Below are positions 1 to 8,110 of a DNA stretch of 44,940 bases, one piece after another. Below the pieces are notes generated by a model. It was not told where the DNA came from. It saw nothing but the letters and a program-made list of their open reading frames with translations, and ran no database searches. Source of the DNA: Candidatus Cloacimonadota bacterium (GTDB lineage: Bacteria > Cloacimonadota > Cloacimonadia > Cloacimonadales > Cloacimonadaceae); NCBI GenBank assembly GCA_029561955.1, contig JAKQWO010000081.1, positions 1 to 44,940 of the forward strand, in the 5' to 3' direction. Numbering within the stretch: position 1 is the stretch's first letter; every line of letters begins with the position of its first letter. The position numbers and the translations under genes were made by a program.

Positions 1-21
1 TCATATTTGAACCTACATACC

Positions 22-41
22 TGCACAATTTGAGCCAATTC
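22..41 (-). promoter_or_regulatory. Upstream motif copy 1, probably for a minus-strand gene just left of the window
   Basis: Read on the minus strand this is GAATTGGCTCAAATTGTGCA. It matches 18 of 20 positions in the block 40 nt ahead of the start codon of the Asp-box protein gene (2994-3013). It lies just past that gene's terminator, so it would serve the next minus-strand gene, whose start should fall a few tens of bases left of position 1. Promoter or operator function is inferred from the match and position only. Confidence 0.4.
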
Positions 42-83
42 TTTATTTATTTTCCCGCCTCAACGAATGGTCTCAGCTTGACA

Positions 84-121
84 TAAGAAAAGACCCTATC
101 TCAGGCATGGGACAGGGTCTT
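84..121 (-). terminator. Rho-independent terminator of the Asp-box protein gene
   Basis: On the minus strand AAGACCCT (121-114) pairs perfectly with AGGGTCTT (97-90) across a 16-nt loop and is followed by a T-rich run (TTTTCTT). It begins 23 nt after the stop codon of the minus-strand gene at 144-2954, the normal place for an intrinsic terminator. Confidence 0.8.
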
Positions 122-143
122 CTTTACTTGTCTTTGAGACTAT

Positions 144-2954
144 TTAGAACACCGTGATTCTCTTGGTGGCGATCACCTTGCCACTTTGTTTGATTCTCAT
201 TAGATAGACTCCAGAGGCCATGCGCTGTTGGTTTGCATCCAGAGCCTGCCAACGACCGTTCAGTTCTGTGCCTGATGCAGGGCTAAAGTCCTTGATCTCG
301 GCCACTTTCTGACCCCTGATATTGAAGACTTCAGCTTTTACCTCACCTGCTGGCAGGTCTTTCAAGGTGATAGAAAAATCTGCCCTCGAGGGGTTGGGAT
401 AGACAGACACGCTGGGCTTTGCCACCGGAACTAAAGGATCATCTGCACTTGAATTGCCAAACAAATCAATCGTGGCATATCTGATGGATGAGTGTTCGTA
501 GATGATATCGGGGTATTCAATGGTCTGCTGAATATTCAGGATAACATCACACTGTTCATCAGTGACATTCTCCAATCTCAATTGATGTTGCTTGGTCAAA
601 TCGCAGGAGTAGTCCCAGGGCAATGTTCCCGATCTATGGAGTGTGTATTCCCCATTTTGCAGGTTGATATTGTATATCTCCAGTGAATTCTCGAATCCGA
701 CACAGGGAACGAGGGGATAAAGTGCAAATCGACCGTAACCGTCTGTAGTAGGCAGGACGTCGCAGAGCAGATCTTGATACTCGGTTTGCTGATTCCAAAA
801 GAGACCTGCAGGCACATCCACCACATCCAGAGTGTATGGGTTGATAATGTGGAGGCTGTATGGTGCAGTATTGGCGGCGTCATACCTGACGATCATAACG
901 CGCTGATCATCAGCCCATTCTATTTGCTTGATGATAGCGGTATCATTTTGGCCAAAGGGATAGATGCTTTCGATGTCTGCACCATTTTCAAAGATCAGCT
1001 TGTTGTTCACGGCATAGAGAGCATTAGAGCCATTGCGGGCGATCAGCTTGGAGCGAATTGCCTGAGGGAATCTGCTGTAATGGAGGACATCGTCGTCTTC
1101 CGTATCGTCGCCGGTAGTGTCTATCTCTTCCAGAACGATGCCAAACTTAAAGTTGTAATCATCGGTAAAAGACCTGTGTATATTACCGTAGTGACTTTTT
1201 TTATAGCCCACACCGCCTCCGGAAGCACCGGGGTAGTTTTGGGTGTTCAACCGTATGCCCAGAACGGGGTCGGTGTGATCTACCGCGTTTGGAGCTGAAG
1301 AGCCCCCGCAGAGGTCGTTTTCAATATCCCAGATTCCGGTGGGATTGGGGTAGTCAGCATCAGAATAGTTCCTGTGGATAAATCCATTAATTCTCTCATT
1401 GATGGAGCCCCAGATCTGCAAAATACCGCGCTGCAAATATGGCATTCTTTCAGGCCAAAGCGGATTATACCAAGGGTAGTCAATCTCGGGAGCAGACTGG
1501 TACCAACTGGTGGGAGTGGCTGGAGGAAATTGTCTGCGGTGTAAATCAATATTGGTATAAAGAACGTTGTTTACTCTCACATCCGGCACCGAAGGGTGTG
1601 GATGCTGGTATTCAAAGGTGAAACGACCCTCATCCTCGTCCAGGGCAGACAGGGAAGCATAGATCATGATGGGCTCTGAATCTGACCTGCACAGATGATA
1701 CCTGAGACCGTCAATAGGGCTGCGATAGCCATATTTGATCTCAATCTTCTTCTCAGAAATGAGGGATACAGAGTCATTTTGGTTTTCATACGGATTCATG
1801 CCAGCAGGGGTCCCAGCCAAGAGGATGTCTCCGATGATCTTGATATCCGATGCACTTGCCCAGGTCTGATGTGTGGCAAAGGTGCCTTTGATCCACAGTT
1901 CATTGTGGGTAAAGATGGTTTGATTGTCAAGGTCGTAGATGTGTTGATATGTCCACAAGGTGTCTCTTATGGTGAAGGTATTGGTGTAAAGAGGCTCACC
2001 CAAATTCTCTGTCGGGTATTCAGAGTATACGGGCAATTGTACCTCTCGAGCATTTGTCTTAACCCCCAAGTATACATCTGCCGTGGTGCCGCTTACATCA
2101 ACGTAGACGATGTATTTCTCGTCATAGTGATTGGGGCCGAGCAATATGCTATTTTCCCTATGGTGACGAGTATTGTCAATCTCAAGACAGGGAGCATTCT
2201 CTATCAAACCTCCCCTGAATATCTGTTCTTCGGGGAAGTACGAACCTCCGCCAGGATATACCTTCACCTGTCCTGCAGTCATGGCCAAACCATGGAATGT
2301 GGGCCACCCACCATTCTCTCCACCATTTGTTTGGCGTATCCATAAATCTCCATTGGTTCTGTAAGCCCCGTAAATTACATCATGGCCATAAAATCGCCAG
2401 GGGAAACCGTGTGGGTCAACCCCGGATTCGACAACTGTGTGGTATGTCTTCAAATTGTCAGAGTCATCGTTGCAGAGAAACTCGTCCTGTATACGCTGCG
2501 GGTAGGGCAACTCCAGAGAGTATTTCCTGAGCTGGTCTCCCGTATTCTCCACGTAAGGACTGCTCTCAAAGCTGGGTCCTAATGACGTGAAATGCCAGTG
2601 GTCACCTTGGTTGGTAGAGATTACCATATAGGTATCCGAACCATTCACATAGGTCACGATAATTTCTTGGTCGTTTACGGAAATTGTAGGTTTGGTGAGC
2701 CCAGTAACGTTTGAGGCAACTGTCCTGCTGTTCCACACCTCGCCATCATCGGAACGATACATCAAGACGATATCACCTGCAGGAACAGCATAAACATGGG
2801 TCTGCGTGTTATAAACGAGGTATACTGTCCCATTGTGGGAGCAGATACCCAACTCGGCATCAAACTGTCCCAAGCCGATTTCAGGCGGGGCCTGTGCCAG
2901 TAAAAAAGTGCTTAGCGCGAGCAGCCAAATTAGGCTGAGTACTTTCGTTTTCAT
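144..2954 (-). CDS. Secreted Asp-box protein with T9SS C-terminal sorting tail
   Basis: A 936-residue exported protein of unknown substrate. The N-terminus is a signal peptide (charged MKTK, a hydrophobic stretch, then LLAQA). Near residues 65-125 there are two Asp-box/BNR-like motifs, RSDDGEVW and STNQGDHW, which mark blades of sialidase-type beta-propellers. No catalytic set of a known hydrolase was recognised in the middle. The last 90 residues form a type A T9SS/FlgD-like tail: VYPNPSRADF, then EVFNIRGQKV and GVYLMRIKQSG. The start is supported by AAAAGGAG seven or so bases ahead of the ATG. It is a single-gene unit with its own terminator. Surface attachment or release through T9SS is inferred from the tail. 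It is not a close paralogue of the four-gene array further right. Confidence 0.8.
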   Translation of the reverse strand: MKTKVLSLIWLLALSTFLLAQAPPEIGLGQFDAELGICSHNGTVYLVYNTQTHVYAVPAGDIVLMYRSDDGEVWNSRTVASNVTGLTKPTISVNDQEIIVTYVNGSDTYMVISTNQGDHWHFTSLGPSFESSPYVENTGDQLRKYSLELPYPQRIQDEFLCNDDSDNLKTYHTVVESGVDPHGFPWRFYGHDVIYGAYRTNGDLWIRQTNGGENGGWPTFHGLAMTAGQVKVYPGGGSYFPEEQIFRGGLIENAPCLEIDNTRHHRENSILLGPNHYDEKYIVYVDVSGTTADVYLGVKTNAREVQLPVYSEYPTENLGEPLYTNTFTIRDTLWTYQHIYDLDNQTIFTHNELWIKGTFATHQTWASASDIKIIGDILLAGTPAGMNPYENQNDSVSLISEKKIEIKYGYRSPIDGLRYHLCRSDSEPIMIYASLSALDEDEGRFTFEYQHPHPSVPDVRVNNVLYTNIDLHRRQFPPATPTSWYQSAPEIDYPWYNPLWPERMPYLQRGILQIWGSINERINGFIHRNYSDADYPNPTGIWDIENDLCGGSSAPNAVDHTDPVLGIRLNTQNYPGASGGGVGYKKSHYGNIHRSFTDDYNFKFGIVLEEIDTTGDDTEDDDVLHYSRFPQAIRSKLIARNGSNALYAVNNKLIFENGADIESIYPFGQNDTAIIKQIEWADDQRVMIVRYDAANTAPYSLHIINPYTLDVVDVPAGLFWNQQTEYQDLLCDVLPTTDGYGRFALYPLVPCVGFENSLEIYNINLQNGEYTLHRSGTLPWDYSCDLTKQHQLRLENVTDEQCDVILNIQQTIEYPDIIYEHSSIRYATIDLFGNSSADDPLVPVAKPSVSVYPNPSRADFSITLKDLPAGEVKAEVFNIRGQKVAEIKDFSPASGTELNGRWQALDANQQRMASGVYLMRIKQSGKVIATKRITVF

Positions 2955-2993
2955 TGTGATTCTCCTTTTCTCATAAATTTGTCTTATTATGGG

Positions 2994-3013
2994 TGCAAAA
3001 TATGAGCCAATTC
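2994..3013 (-). promoter_or_regulatory. Upstream motif copy 2 for the Asp-box protein gene
   Basis: Minus-strand reading GAATTGGCTCATATTTTGCA, differing from the copy at 22-41 at two positions. It ends 40 nt before the start codon. TATTTTG inside it resembles the TAnnTTTG -7 element of Bacteroidota promoters, but with only two copies the active element cannot be told from a regulator site. Confidence 0.4.
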
Positions 3014-3283
3014 AGAATATATTACTCCCCTTCCCCCAAATTGTCCAGAAAAACATGCTATTCAGGAGTTTAACCCAAACAATCCAGTAGCTATAGTGCG
3101 CCTTTGTAGCGGTCTGGTAAACATCAGCATATCTTTCTTGCTTACTACGGATAGCGACTATATCAGGTAGTTGTGAAGCAAGCTCCGTTTGTTAGCGCTG
3201 GTTCGGGATGGGGCCGCTACCTTTTGTGTCGCTTTGGCAAGAGGCTATACTTGGGTGATTCGGGATGAGCTGGTTATCTTTTG

Positions 3284-3329
3284 GGTCGCTTTGGTAAGCG
3301 ACCATACTTGGTCGGTCCGGCGACCGACC
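3284..3329. repeat. Paired hairpin repeat, copy in region A
   Basis: Two adjacent perfect hairpins. At 3284-3303, GGTCGCT and AGCGACC flank TTGGTA. At 3310-3329, GGTCGGTC and GACCGACC flank CGGC. They are joined by ATACTT. The same arrangement, reverse-complemented, occurs at 38167-38209 with different stem sequences that still pair, and related hairpins occur at 20820-20899. Confidence 0.75.
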
Positions 3330-3335
3330 CTACCT

Positions 3336-3426
3336 CTTCCTTGCTTAGCCGTCCGGTGATTACTCGGTGCCTCTCGGGAAAAACCCGAGTATCACCACGG
3401 CATCGCCCTGCGGGTAAGCAAGGAAG
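3336..3426. repeat. 91-bp palindromic intergenic element, copy A
   Basis: Bounded by the 12-bp perfect inverted repeat CTTCCTTGCTTA / TAAGCAAGGAAG. The core has CTCGGG-AAAAA-CCCGAG, and an overlapping alternative helix TACTCGG/CCGAGTA. In this copy GGTGAT and ATCACC extend the pairing further. Two more copies of the same 91-bp length lie at 20723-20813 (inverted) and 37687-37777. Confidence 0.85.
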
Positions 3427-3516
3427 AAGTGGAGGAAGAGGGAAGAAAGCTCAACTTGGGGAAATGGACTGCTGCATTATTGGGGCTTAATTTGCTTTCA
3501 AAAACCAGATGCTTGC

Positions 3517-3770
3517 CTCAAAGGTTGCCTTTTTGAAAAGGTTCACCTGTTCCTGAGCGTCTGCTGTGCCCAAACTCGTAACCTACTGCTATCCTATGCC
3601 ATTCCTGCTCAATGTAGGAGGAGCCGAGCAGGGGCGGGGCAGGGACGCCGCATGAACAGCGGCTTTAAGGGGGGTCTAAAATGGCGTTTTCCTGTTACAA
3701 AATTCCATGCACAGGTCAAATGTTTCATAAAGCCTTACCTTTTCCGGTGCCCGATCTCGGTGAGGAATTC
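3517..3770. repeat. Dispersed repeat of about 250 bp, copy A
   Basis: It aligns in inverted orientation with 37870-38115. Shared landmarks in order are GCCTTTTTGAAAAGGTTCAC, CAAACTCGTAACC, CCATTCCTGCTC, GAGCAGGGGCGGGGCAGGGA, CGCCGCAT.AACAGCGGCTTT and GGTCAAA. No coding capacity or transposase remnant was recognised. It may be a decayed non-autonomous element or a structured intergenic repeat. The ends are approximate. Confidence 0.65.
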
Positions 3771-3847
3771 CTACTAATTTGGTAGGAGATTGGCATTTTT
3801 GGCAGGAGTTTTTACATGAAAACATGGCAGGGATGAAAAAAGGACAC

Positions 3848-3876
3848 TTGACAATTATCCCACTTTTAAGGTGTTG
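3848..3876 (+). promoter_or_regulatory. TTGACA box upstream of lptD
   Basis: TTGACA at 3848-3853 is a perfect -35 consensus 46 nt before the lptD start. The -10 position is unclear: the sequence 17 nt further on is GTGTTG, and TTGTAA lies slightly beyond. It is the only promoter-like signal seen between the repeats and lptD. Confidence 0.4.
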
Positions 3877-3899
3877 TAACTCACAATGAGAAAAATCGC

Positions 3900-6293
3900 A
3901 TGAAAATGACCAAGATACTGCTGCTTTTCATCTTGCTGTTGGCAAGTTTTCAGATGCTGCTTAGGGCGCAGGCGTCTGAGGAGGTCGCTGTGGCTGCAGA
4001 AAAGGTGGCTTTGTCGGACTCTGTAAACGTAGCCATCATGGACAGCCTGATCTATGTGGCGGATAGCTTGGCCTATCATCATGTGGATGAGCGTATCTAT
4101 CTTTGGCACAACAGTGCGGTCTTTTATGAGGATTCACAGATTTCGGCAGACAGCATGTATATAGATCTGAAAAAAGAGCAGGCTTTCACCTATGGGCCTA
4201 CCACGATGAAAGACGGCGAGCAAGTCCTCTTGGGACGTGATGTTGCCTATGATATCAGGAGCCAGACCGGCTTTATGTGGGATGGTCTGAGCCGCATTGA
4301 GAAGTCCTATTACGGCGGTGAGGAAATCCGCAAGGTGGGGGCTAAAGTCTACGATGTAGACAGGGGGCGGTTTACCACTTGTGATCTGGCGGAGCCGGAT
4401 TTTTGGTTCACGGCGGGGAAGCTGAGGATCTATCAGGGTGACAAACTGGTGGGCAAGCCTGTAGTGGCTTGGGTAAACCATTTGCCTGTGTTTTACTTTC
4501 CCTTCTTGGTGGTGCCCATCAAAAGAGGTAGACATCCGGGGTTTTTGATTCCGGAGCCGGGCTATAACAACGTGGATGGCAAGTTCTTGCGAGAGATTGC
4601 CTGGTATTATCCTTACAAGGATTATGCGGATATCATCCTGAGCTTGGATTTGATGGAGAAAACGGGTTGGAAAGCCAAGTTAAATACTACATACATAAAG
4701 CGTTATCTCTACGATGGCTTTTTGAGGCTGGCATATCAGAGGCAGAGAAGGGACTTTATCACAAGTTATGATTGGTCGCTGCGGGCGCGGCATCACCACG
4801 ATCTGGGCGAGCGGGCAGCCTTCGATGCAGACCTCGATTTTATCAGCAACAAACGCATCTGGGAATCCTCCGGCAGTTTGGATGAGAATCTGGCGGAAAG
4901 GCTGAGCTCGTCTATGTCCTATCGTCAGCCGCTCTTGGGTTCCTATCTGAACGTGGGTGCGACCTATACGCAAGACCTTGTTAACGATCAAGTTGCGCTC
5001 TCGCTGCCCAGTGCCAGTTTTTCCATGCCGAGCAGGCCGGTGTATGAGCTGTTTGGCTTTAAAGGACGCAGTCCGGCAGCTTGGTTTGCAAACTTGAGCT
5101 ACAGTTACGGCGTCAGGCTGGATCACACGGGGTCTATTGATGCTGCAGACAAGAGCTGGCGTGATTACTTTTGGAGCAATAGGAGTGATTCCACTCAAGT
5201 TTTGAGTGAACATCATGCGGGAATCAAGCACAACCTGGGTTTGAGCTATAATATCAAGCCGCTCAGTTGGCTGAATACGAGCCAGAGCTTCAGTTATGGC
5301 GAGGCGTGGTTTGATCGGGATAAAGAAGGTAAAAAGTGGGTGAGAGGCAGCGACTATAGTTTCAGCACTGCGGCCAACTTCAATATCTATGGCATTCGGA
5401 ACTTTAGCAAGGGCAAGATCACCTCCATCCGGCATATTGTGACGCCCTCCGCCAGCTTGAGTTATCGGCCGGATTTTGAAGAAAATAAGCGTTTCTATAG
5501 CTTTGGTGGTATTGCAGTTAGCCAAAGCAAAGCGATGCTGCCGCTGAGTTTGGGCATTGAACAAAAGTGGCAGCTCAAGTATAAATCAGGCAGGGAGGAA
5601 AAGCGCATCGCTGAAGCATTTAGCCTCAGTAGCAGAGCCTCGGCAGATTTAAAATCCAAGCAAAAGAAATTCAACCATCTGGCGCATAGTTTGGCTTTCA
5701 AGCCCGGAGATGTGAAGCTGGGTTCCTTCAGGATTCCCGGCACCAAGAGCGTGCTGAGAGACGTGGGGTTTACCTACGATGCGCAAGTCAGTTTTAGCCA
5801 TAATCCTTACGACATCACCTGGCAGAGCTTGGCTTTGAAAAACCAGTATTTCACACACAAGCTCCAAGTCTCTGGTTCTGCGGCCTATAAAACTTGGTTT
5901 ACCAGACCCAAGAATAGGTTGTTCAGCTCGCTGGATGGTAGCCAAGACGATTCTTCCGATGGTAGCCACAGCTCGGGCGAAGGCTGGAAGCTTTCCCTGA
6001 GCCAGGATATTTCCGCTGCCAAAAACCTGTTCAAACCGGAGAATAGCAACCTGCACTTTGATGCCAGCCTGAAGGTGAGCCAAAACTGGCAGATGAGTTA
6101 CTCCAACTATTTTGACCTCAAGAAAAGCAAGCTGTTAGCTCAATCCATCTCACTTTCGAGGGATTTGCACTGCTGGAAATTGGAGCTTAGCTATTCCCGC
6201 CGTAACGAATTGTGGGAATACCGCTTGGCGCTCTTCAATATGGCTCTGCCAGAAGCTTTGAGATTTCAGACACGTGACAGTAAACGCTATTAG
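3900..6293 (+). CDS. lptD: LPS-assembly outer membrane protein LptD
   Basis: The outer membrane translocon that inserts lipopolysaccharide into the outer leaflet with the LptE lipoprotein. It has 797 residues, close to the 784 of the E. coli protein. A signal peptide (residues 1-25, ending LLRAQA) is followed by a spacer, then an OstA-like periplasmic domain at about 60-150 (VFYEDSQISADSMYIDLKKE). The LptD-typical TTCDLAEPDFWF and the PVFYFPFLVVPIKRGR segment come next. The remainder is beta-barrel with alternating aromatic residues, ending near an aromatic strand. The start has no strong ribosome site; ATG at 3906 is an in-frame alternative. The 3' end overlaps the next gene by 20 nt, so the two are translated together. 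The widely spaced cysteine pairs of the E. coli protein are not evident. Confidence 0.88.
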   Translation: MKMTKILLLFILLLASFQMLLRAQASEEVAVAAEKVALSDSVNVAIMDSLIYVADSLAYHHVDERIYLWHNSAVFYEDSQISADSMYIDLKKEQAFTYGPTTMKDGEQVLLGRDVAYDIRSQTGFMWDGLSRIEKSYYGGEEIRKVGAKVYDVDRGRFTTCDLAEPDFWFTAGKLRIYQGDKLVGKPVVAWVNHLPVFYFPFLVVPIKRGRHPGFLIPEPGYNNVDGKFLREIAWYYPYKDYADIILSLDLMEKTGWKAKLNTTYIKRYLYDGFLRLAYQRQRRDFITSYDWSLRARHHHDLGERAAFDADLDFISNKRIWESSGSLDENLAERLSSSMSYRQPLLGSYLNVGATYTQDLVNDQVALSLPSASFSMPSRPVYELFGFKGRSPAAWFANLSYSYGVRLDHTGSIDAADKSWRDYFWSNRSDSTQVLSEHHAGIKHNLGLSYNIKPLSWLNTSQSFSYGEAWFDRDKEGKKWVRGSDYSFSTAANFNIYGIRNFSKGKITSIRHIVTPSASLSYRPDFEENKRFYSFGGIAVSQSKAMLPLSLGIEQKWQLKYKSGREEKRIAEAFSLSSRASADLKSKQKKFNHLAHSLAFKPGDVKLGSFRIPGTKSVLRDVGFTYDAQVSFSHNPYDITWQSLALKNQYFTHKLQVSGSAAYKTWFTRPKNRLFSSLDGSQDDSSDGSHSSGEGWKLSLSQDISAAKNLFKPENSNLHFDASLKVSQNWQMSYSNYFDLKKSKLLAQSISLSRDLHCWKLELSYSRRNELWEYRLALFNMALPEALRFQTRDSKRY

Positions 6294-6864
6294 AAAAGCC
6301 GTCTTTTTGGATCGGGATGGCTGTGTCAGTCCAGATGAATATGGCTACATTTCGGATGCTTCCCAATATAAGCTCTATCCTTATACACCTGAGGCGCTTA
6401 GGCTGCTTAAAAGCTTGGGTTATTTGCTCTTTATCGTTACCAATCAGTCGGGGATTGCCAGGGGCTATTTTGGCTTTGAGGAGCTGAAAGAGGTGCATAA
6501 TCGCTTGGAAGAGCTGCTCAAGGCGGAGCAGGTAGAGCTGGATCAAATCTACTTTGCGCCTTATTATGCAGGTGGAAGTGTGAGTCCTTGGAATGTAGAG
6601 CATCCGGATCGGAAGCCTGGCCCGGGGATGTTTCAAAAAGCGCTTAAAGAGCATCCTTTTCAGCCTTCTGCCTCTTGGATGATTGGTGATAGGTATACGG
6701 ACATCGCCTTCGGTAAAACCAACGGGCTCAGGAGTATACTGCTTTTGAGCGGCAACGGTATGGAAGAGCTGAAAGGGGGCGTAATGAGCTGGGATCACAA
6801 ACCGGATTTTATCTGTGAAGACCTGCTCACCGCTGCCAAGGTGATTCGGTATTTCAGCAAATGA
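6274..6864 (+). CDS. HAD-family phosphatase, GmhB/HisB-N type
   Basis: A 196-residue phosphatase of the D,D-heptose 1,7-bisphosphate phosphatase / histidinol-phosphatase branch. Visible motifs are FLDRDG (nucleophile and acid aspartates, near residue 12), VTNQSGIARGYF (motif II Thr and the loop typical of GmhB), RKPGPGM (motif III Lys) and IGDRYTDI (motif IV). The zinc-binding Cys-His-Cys-Cys loop of classic GmhB is absent: the corresponding stretch FAPYYAGGSVSPWN has no cysteine. The start is the GTG at 6274, inside the lptD end, which keeps the full FLDRDG region. The overlap with lptD suggests a role in LPS core heptose synthesis, but the substrate is not proven by sequence. Confidence 0.78.
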   Translation: MTVNAIRKAVFLDRDGCVSPDEYGYISDASQYKLYPYTPEALRLLKSLGYLLFIVTNQSGIARGYFGFEELKEVHNRLEELLKAEQVELDQIYFAPYYAGGSVSPWNVEHPDRKPGPGMFQKALKEHPFQPSASWMIGDRYTDIAFGKTNGLRSILLLSGNGMEELKGGVMSWDHKPDFICEDLLTAAKVIRYFSK

Positions 6865-6886
6865 GGCTTTCCGATATTGAGCGTTC

Positions 6887-7684
6887 ATGAAAAGCATATT
6901 TAGCTTCCAAGAACAGAAATTTAGGGCTTTAAAGCCGGCAAGGCAGATGCAGCATCTGATCAGCACTATGCAGGAGCTGGAACATAGGGCTGTCAACTCA
7001 CTGGACTATCAGGAGTTGGTGGTTTTGCTGCGTGATATGCAAGGCTGGATGTCTCAAGATTTGAGGCTTCCTTCTTTTGATTTGGAGGTGGATGAACCGA
7101 GAAGAGTGGCTTTGAAGGCGGCGGCTTGGCTGCAAGAACATGCTGAAGCATATAGAGATGCGGATATAGTTGTCCTCAATCAAGACGGTCTGAGAAAGCG
7201 GGATGACAGCCTCTATCAAAATGCGCAGGATATGGTGGTGATCTTGGAGGATTTGCGCTCCAGCTTCAATGTGGGCTCAATCTTCAGGACTTCGGAGTGT
7301 CTGGGTATCAAGGAATTATGGCTGTGTGGTATCACCAGCAAGCCGGGAGATAAATCATTGGCCAAAACAGCGATGGGGACAGAAGGCAGAATGGCTTGGA
7401 AGACCTTCGATTCGGCTGTGGAGGCGGTGAAAGCGGCTAAGAAACAGGGGAGACGTGTCTACGCTTTGGAGACGGTGGAGACAGCGAGGAGTGTGTTTGA
7501 AGCGGAGTATGAGTTTCCCTTGGCTTTGGTGGTGGGCAATGAGGCTTTGGGCATTTCCCAAGATGTGCTTGCGCTCTGTGATGAATGTATCTCTCTCCCG
7601 ATGCAAGGCTGGAAAAACTCGCTTAATGTGGGCGTGGCTTTTGCGGTGGCGGGATTTCACATAGCAAGGAGTGTTGGGCGCTAA
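6887..7684 (+). CDS. SpoU/TrmH-family RNA 2'-O-methyltransferase
   Basis: A 265-residue SPOUT methyltransferase. The N-terminal 110 residues are helical and not typical of a known substrate-binding domain. The C-terminal catalytic domain shows the three SpoU motifs: LRSSFNVGSIFRTSE (motif 1, with the Asn and Arg), LALVVGNEALGIS (motif 2) and LPMQGWKNSLNVGVAFAV (motif 3), which form the trefoil knot that binds S-adenosylmethionine. The target, a tRNA or rRNA ribose, cannot be named. It follows the phosphatase after 22 nt and is probably the last gene of the lptD unit; a weak hairpin AAGGAT/ATCCTT (7717-7735) lies after it. No clear ribosome-binding site precedes the ATG. Confidence 0.85.
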   Translation: MKSIFSFQEQKFRALKPARQMQHLISTMQELEHRAVNSLDYQELVVLLRDMQGWMSQDLRLPSFDLEVDEPRRVALKAAAWLQEHAEAYRDADIVVLNQDGLRKRDDSLYQNAQDMVVILEDLRSSFNVGSIFRTSECLGIKELWLCGITSKPGDKSLAKTAMGTEGRMAWKTFDSAVEAVKAAKKQGRRVYALETVETARSVFEAEYEFPLALVVGNEALGISQDVLALCDECISLPMQGWKNSLNVGVAFAVAGFHIARSVGR

Positions 7685-7781
7685 CATTGCAACTTGGCAG
7701 GTTAGCCACGGGTAAGAAGGATAAACTTGATCCTTGCCTCTCAGTTCGCCGGCTTATTTCACGTTATTTTTAAAGGAATGC

Positions 7782-7810
7782 TTGACAAATAATGGCTATC
7801 CACAAATATG
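7782..7810 (+). promoter_or_regulatory. Sigma-70-like promoter ahead of the twelve-gene run
   Basis: TTGACA (7782-7787), a 17-nt spacer, then AATATG (7805-7810; AAATAT with a 16-nt spacer). It lies in the 156-nt gap before the acylphosphatase gene, the only real gap before a run continuing to 20364. The ATG at 7808 falls inside the -10 element, which argues for the later start at 7841. Confidence 0.5.
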
Positions 7811-7840
7811 ATCCTATCCTCAGAAGAAAGTGAGAGAATG

Positions 7841-8110
7841 ATGGCTACATGGGAAATGATCGTCAGAGGTAGAGTCCAAGGAGTTGGATTTCGCTGGTTT
7901 GTAAAGCGCCTTGCTCTTGAGCTTGGAGTTTGTGGTTACGTCCGCAACTTGCCAGATTCCACTGTCTTCATCATAGCCCAGGCTTCACAGCCAGTTCTGC
8001 TGTCTTTTGTGGATCAGATCAAGCTTGGCAGTCATCGCAGCACGGTGCTGAATGTAGATGTGTCGCCGCTTGAACATGCAAGTGAGTATTATGGTTTTGA
8101 AATCAGATAG
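7841..8110 (+). CDS. acyP: Acylphosphatase
   Basis: A small cytosolic enzyme that hydrolyses acyl phosphates such as acetyl or carbamoyl phosphate. It has 89 residues, the usual family size. The signature GRVQGVGFRWFV holds the phosphate-binding loop and catalytic Arg18; GYVRNLPD holds the catalytic Asn36. I chose the ATG at 7841 because AAGTGAG lies six bases ahead and the longer reading from 7808 starts inside a likely -10 box. ATG at 7838 is equally possible. The C-terminus YYGFEIR is typical. The next gene starts 20 nt before this one ends. The ptb gene four positions downstream makes acyl phosphates, a possible but unproven link. Confidence 0.88.
   Translation: MATWEMIVRGRVQGVGFRWFVKRLALELGVCGYVRNLPDSTVFIIAQASQPVLLSFVDQIKLGSHRSTVLNVDVSPLEHASEYYGFEIR

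Larger units (their letters stand above)
2955..3899. other. Repeat-rich intergenic region A
   Basis: A spacer of 945 nt between divergently transcribed genes. From left to right it holds the motif at 2994-3013, a stretch with degenerate hairpin units (about 3195-3280), two well-formed hairpins (3284-3329), a 91-bp palindromic element (3336-3426), a short block 'AAAGCTCAAC...GCATTAT.TGGGG' (3442-3486) that recurs twice near 37.8 and 38.3 kb, a repeat of about 250 bp (3517-3770), and a TTGACA box ahead of lptD. TCCTAC/GTAGGA around 3768-3786 forms a small hairpin. The short reading frames here look non-coding: low-complexity translations and no ribosome site. Confidence 0.75.

Noticed and set aside
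78-106. TTGACA at 78-83 on the plus strand as a promoter
   Set aside because: It overlaps the T-run of the minus-strand terminator and points into the 3' end of the opposite gene; no plus-strand gene follows.
3885-3903. Five-codon leader peptide MRKIA overlapping the lptD start
   Set aside because: It has an ATGA-type junction with lptD, but no ribosome site, no hairpins that would form an attenuator and no regulatory codon run. Most likely chance.
4680-5564. Minus-strand open frame of 294 codons inside lptD
   Set aside because: It is a shadow of the lptD barrel region: no ribosome site, no family resemblance, and the plus-strand frame is unmistakable.
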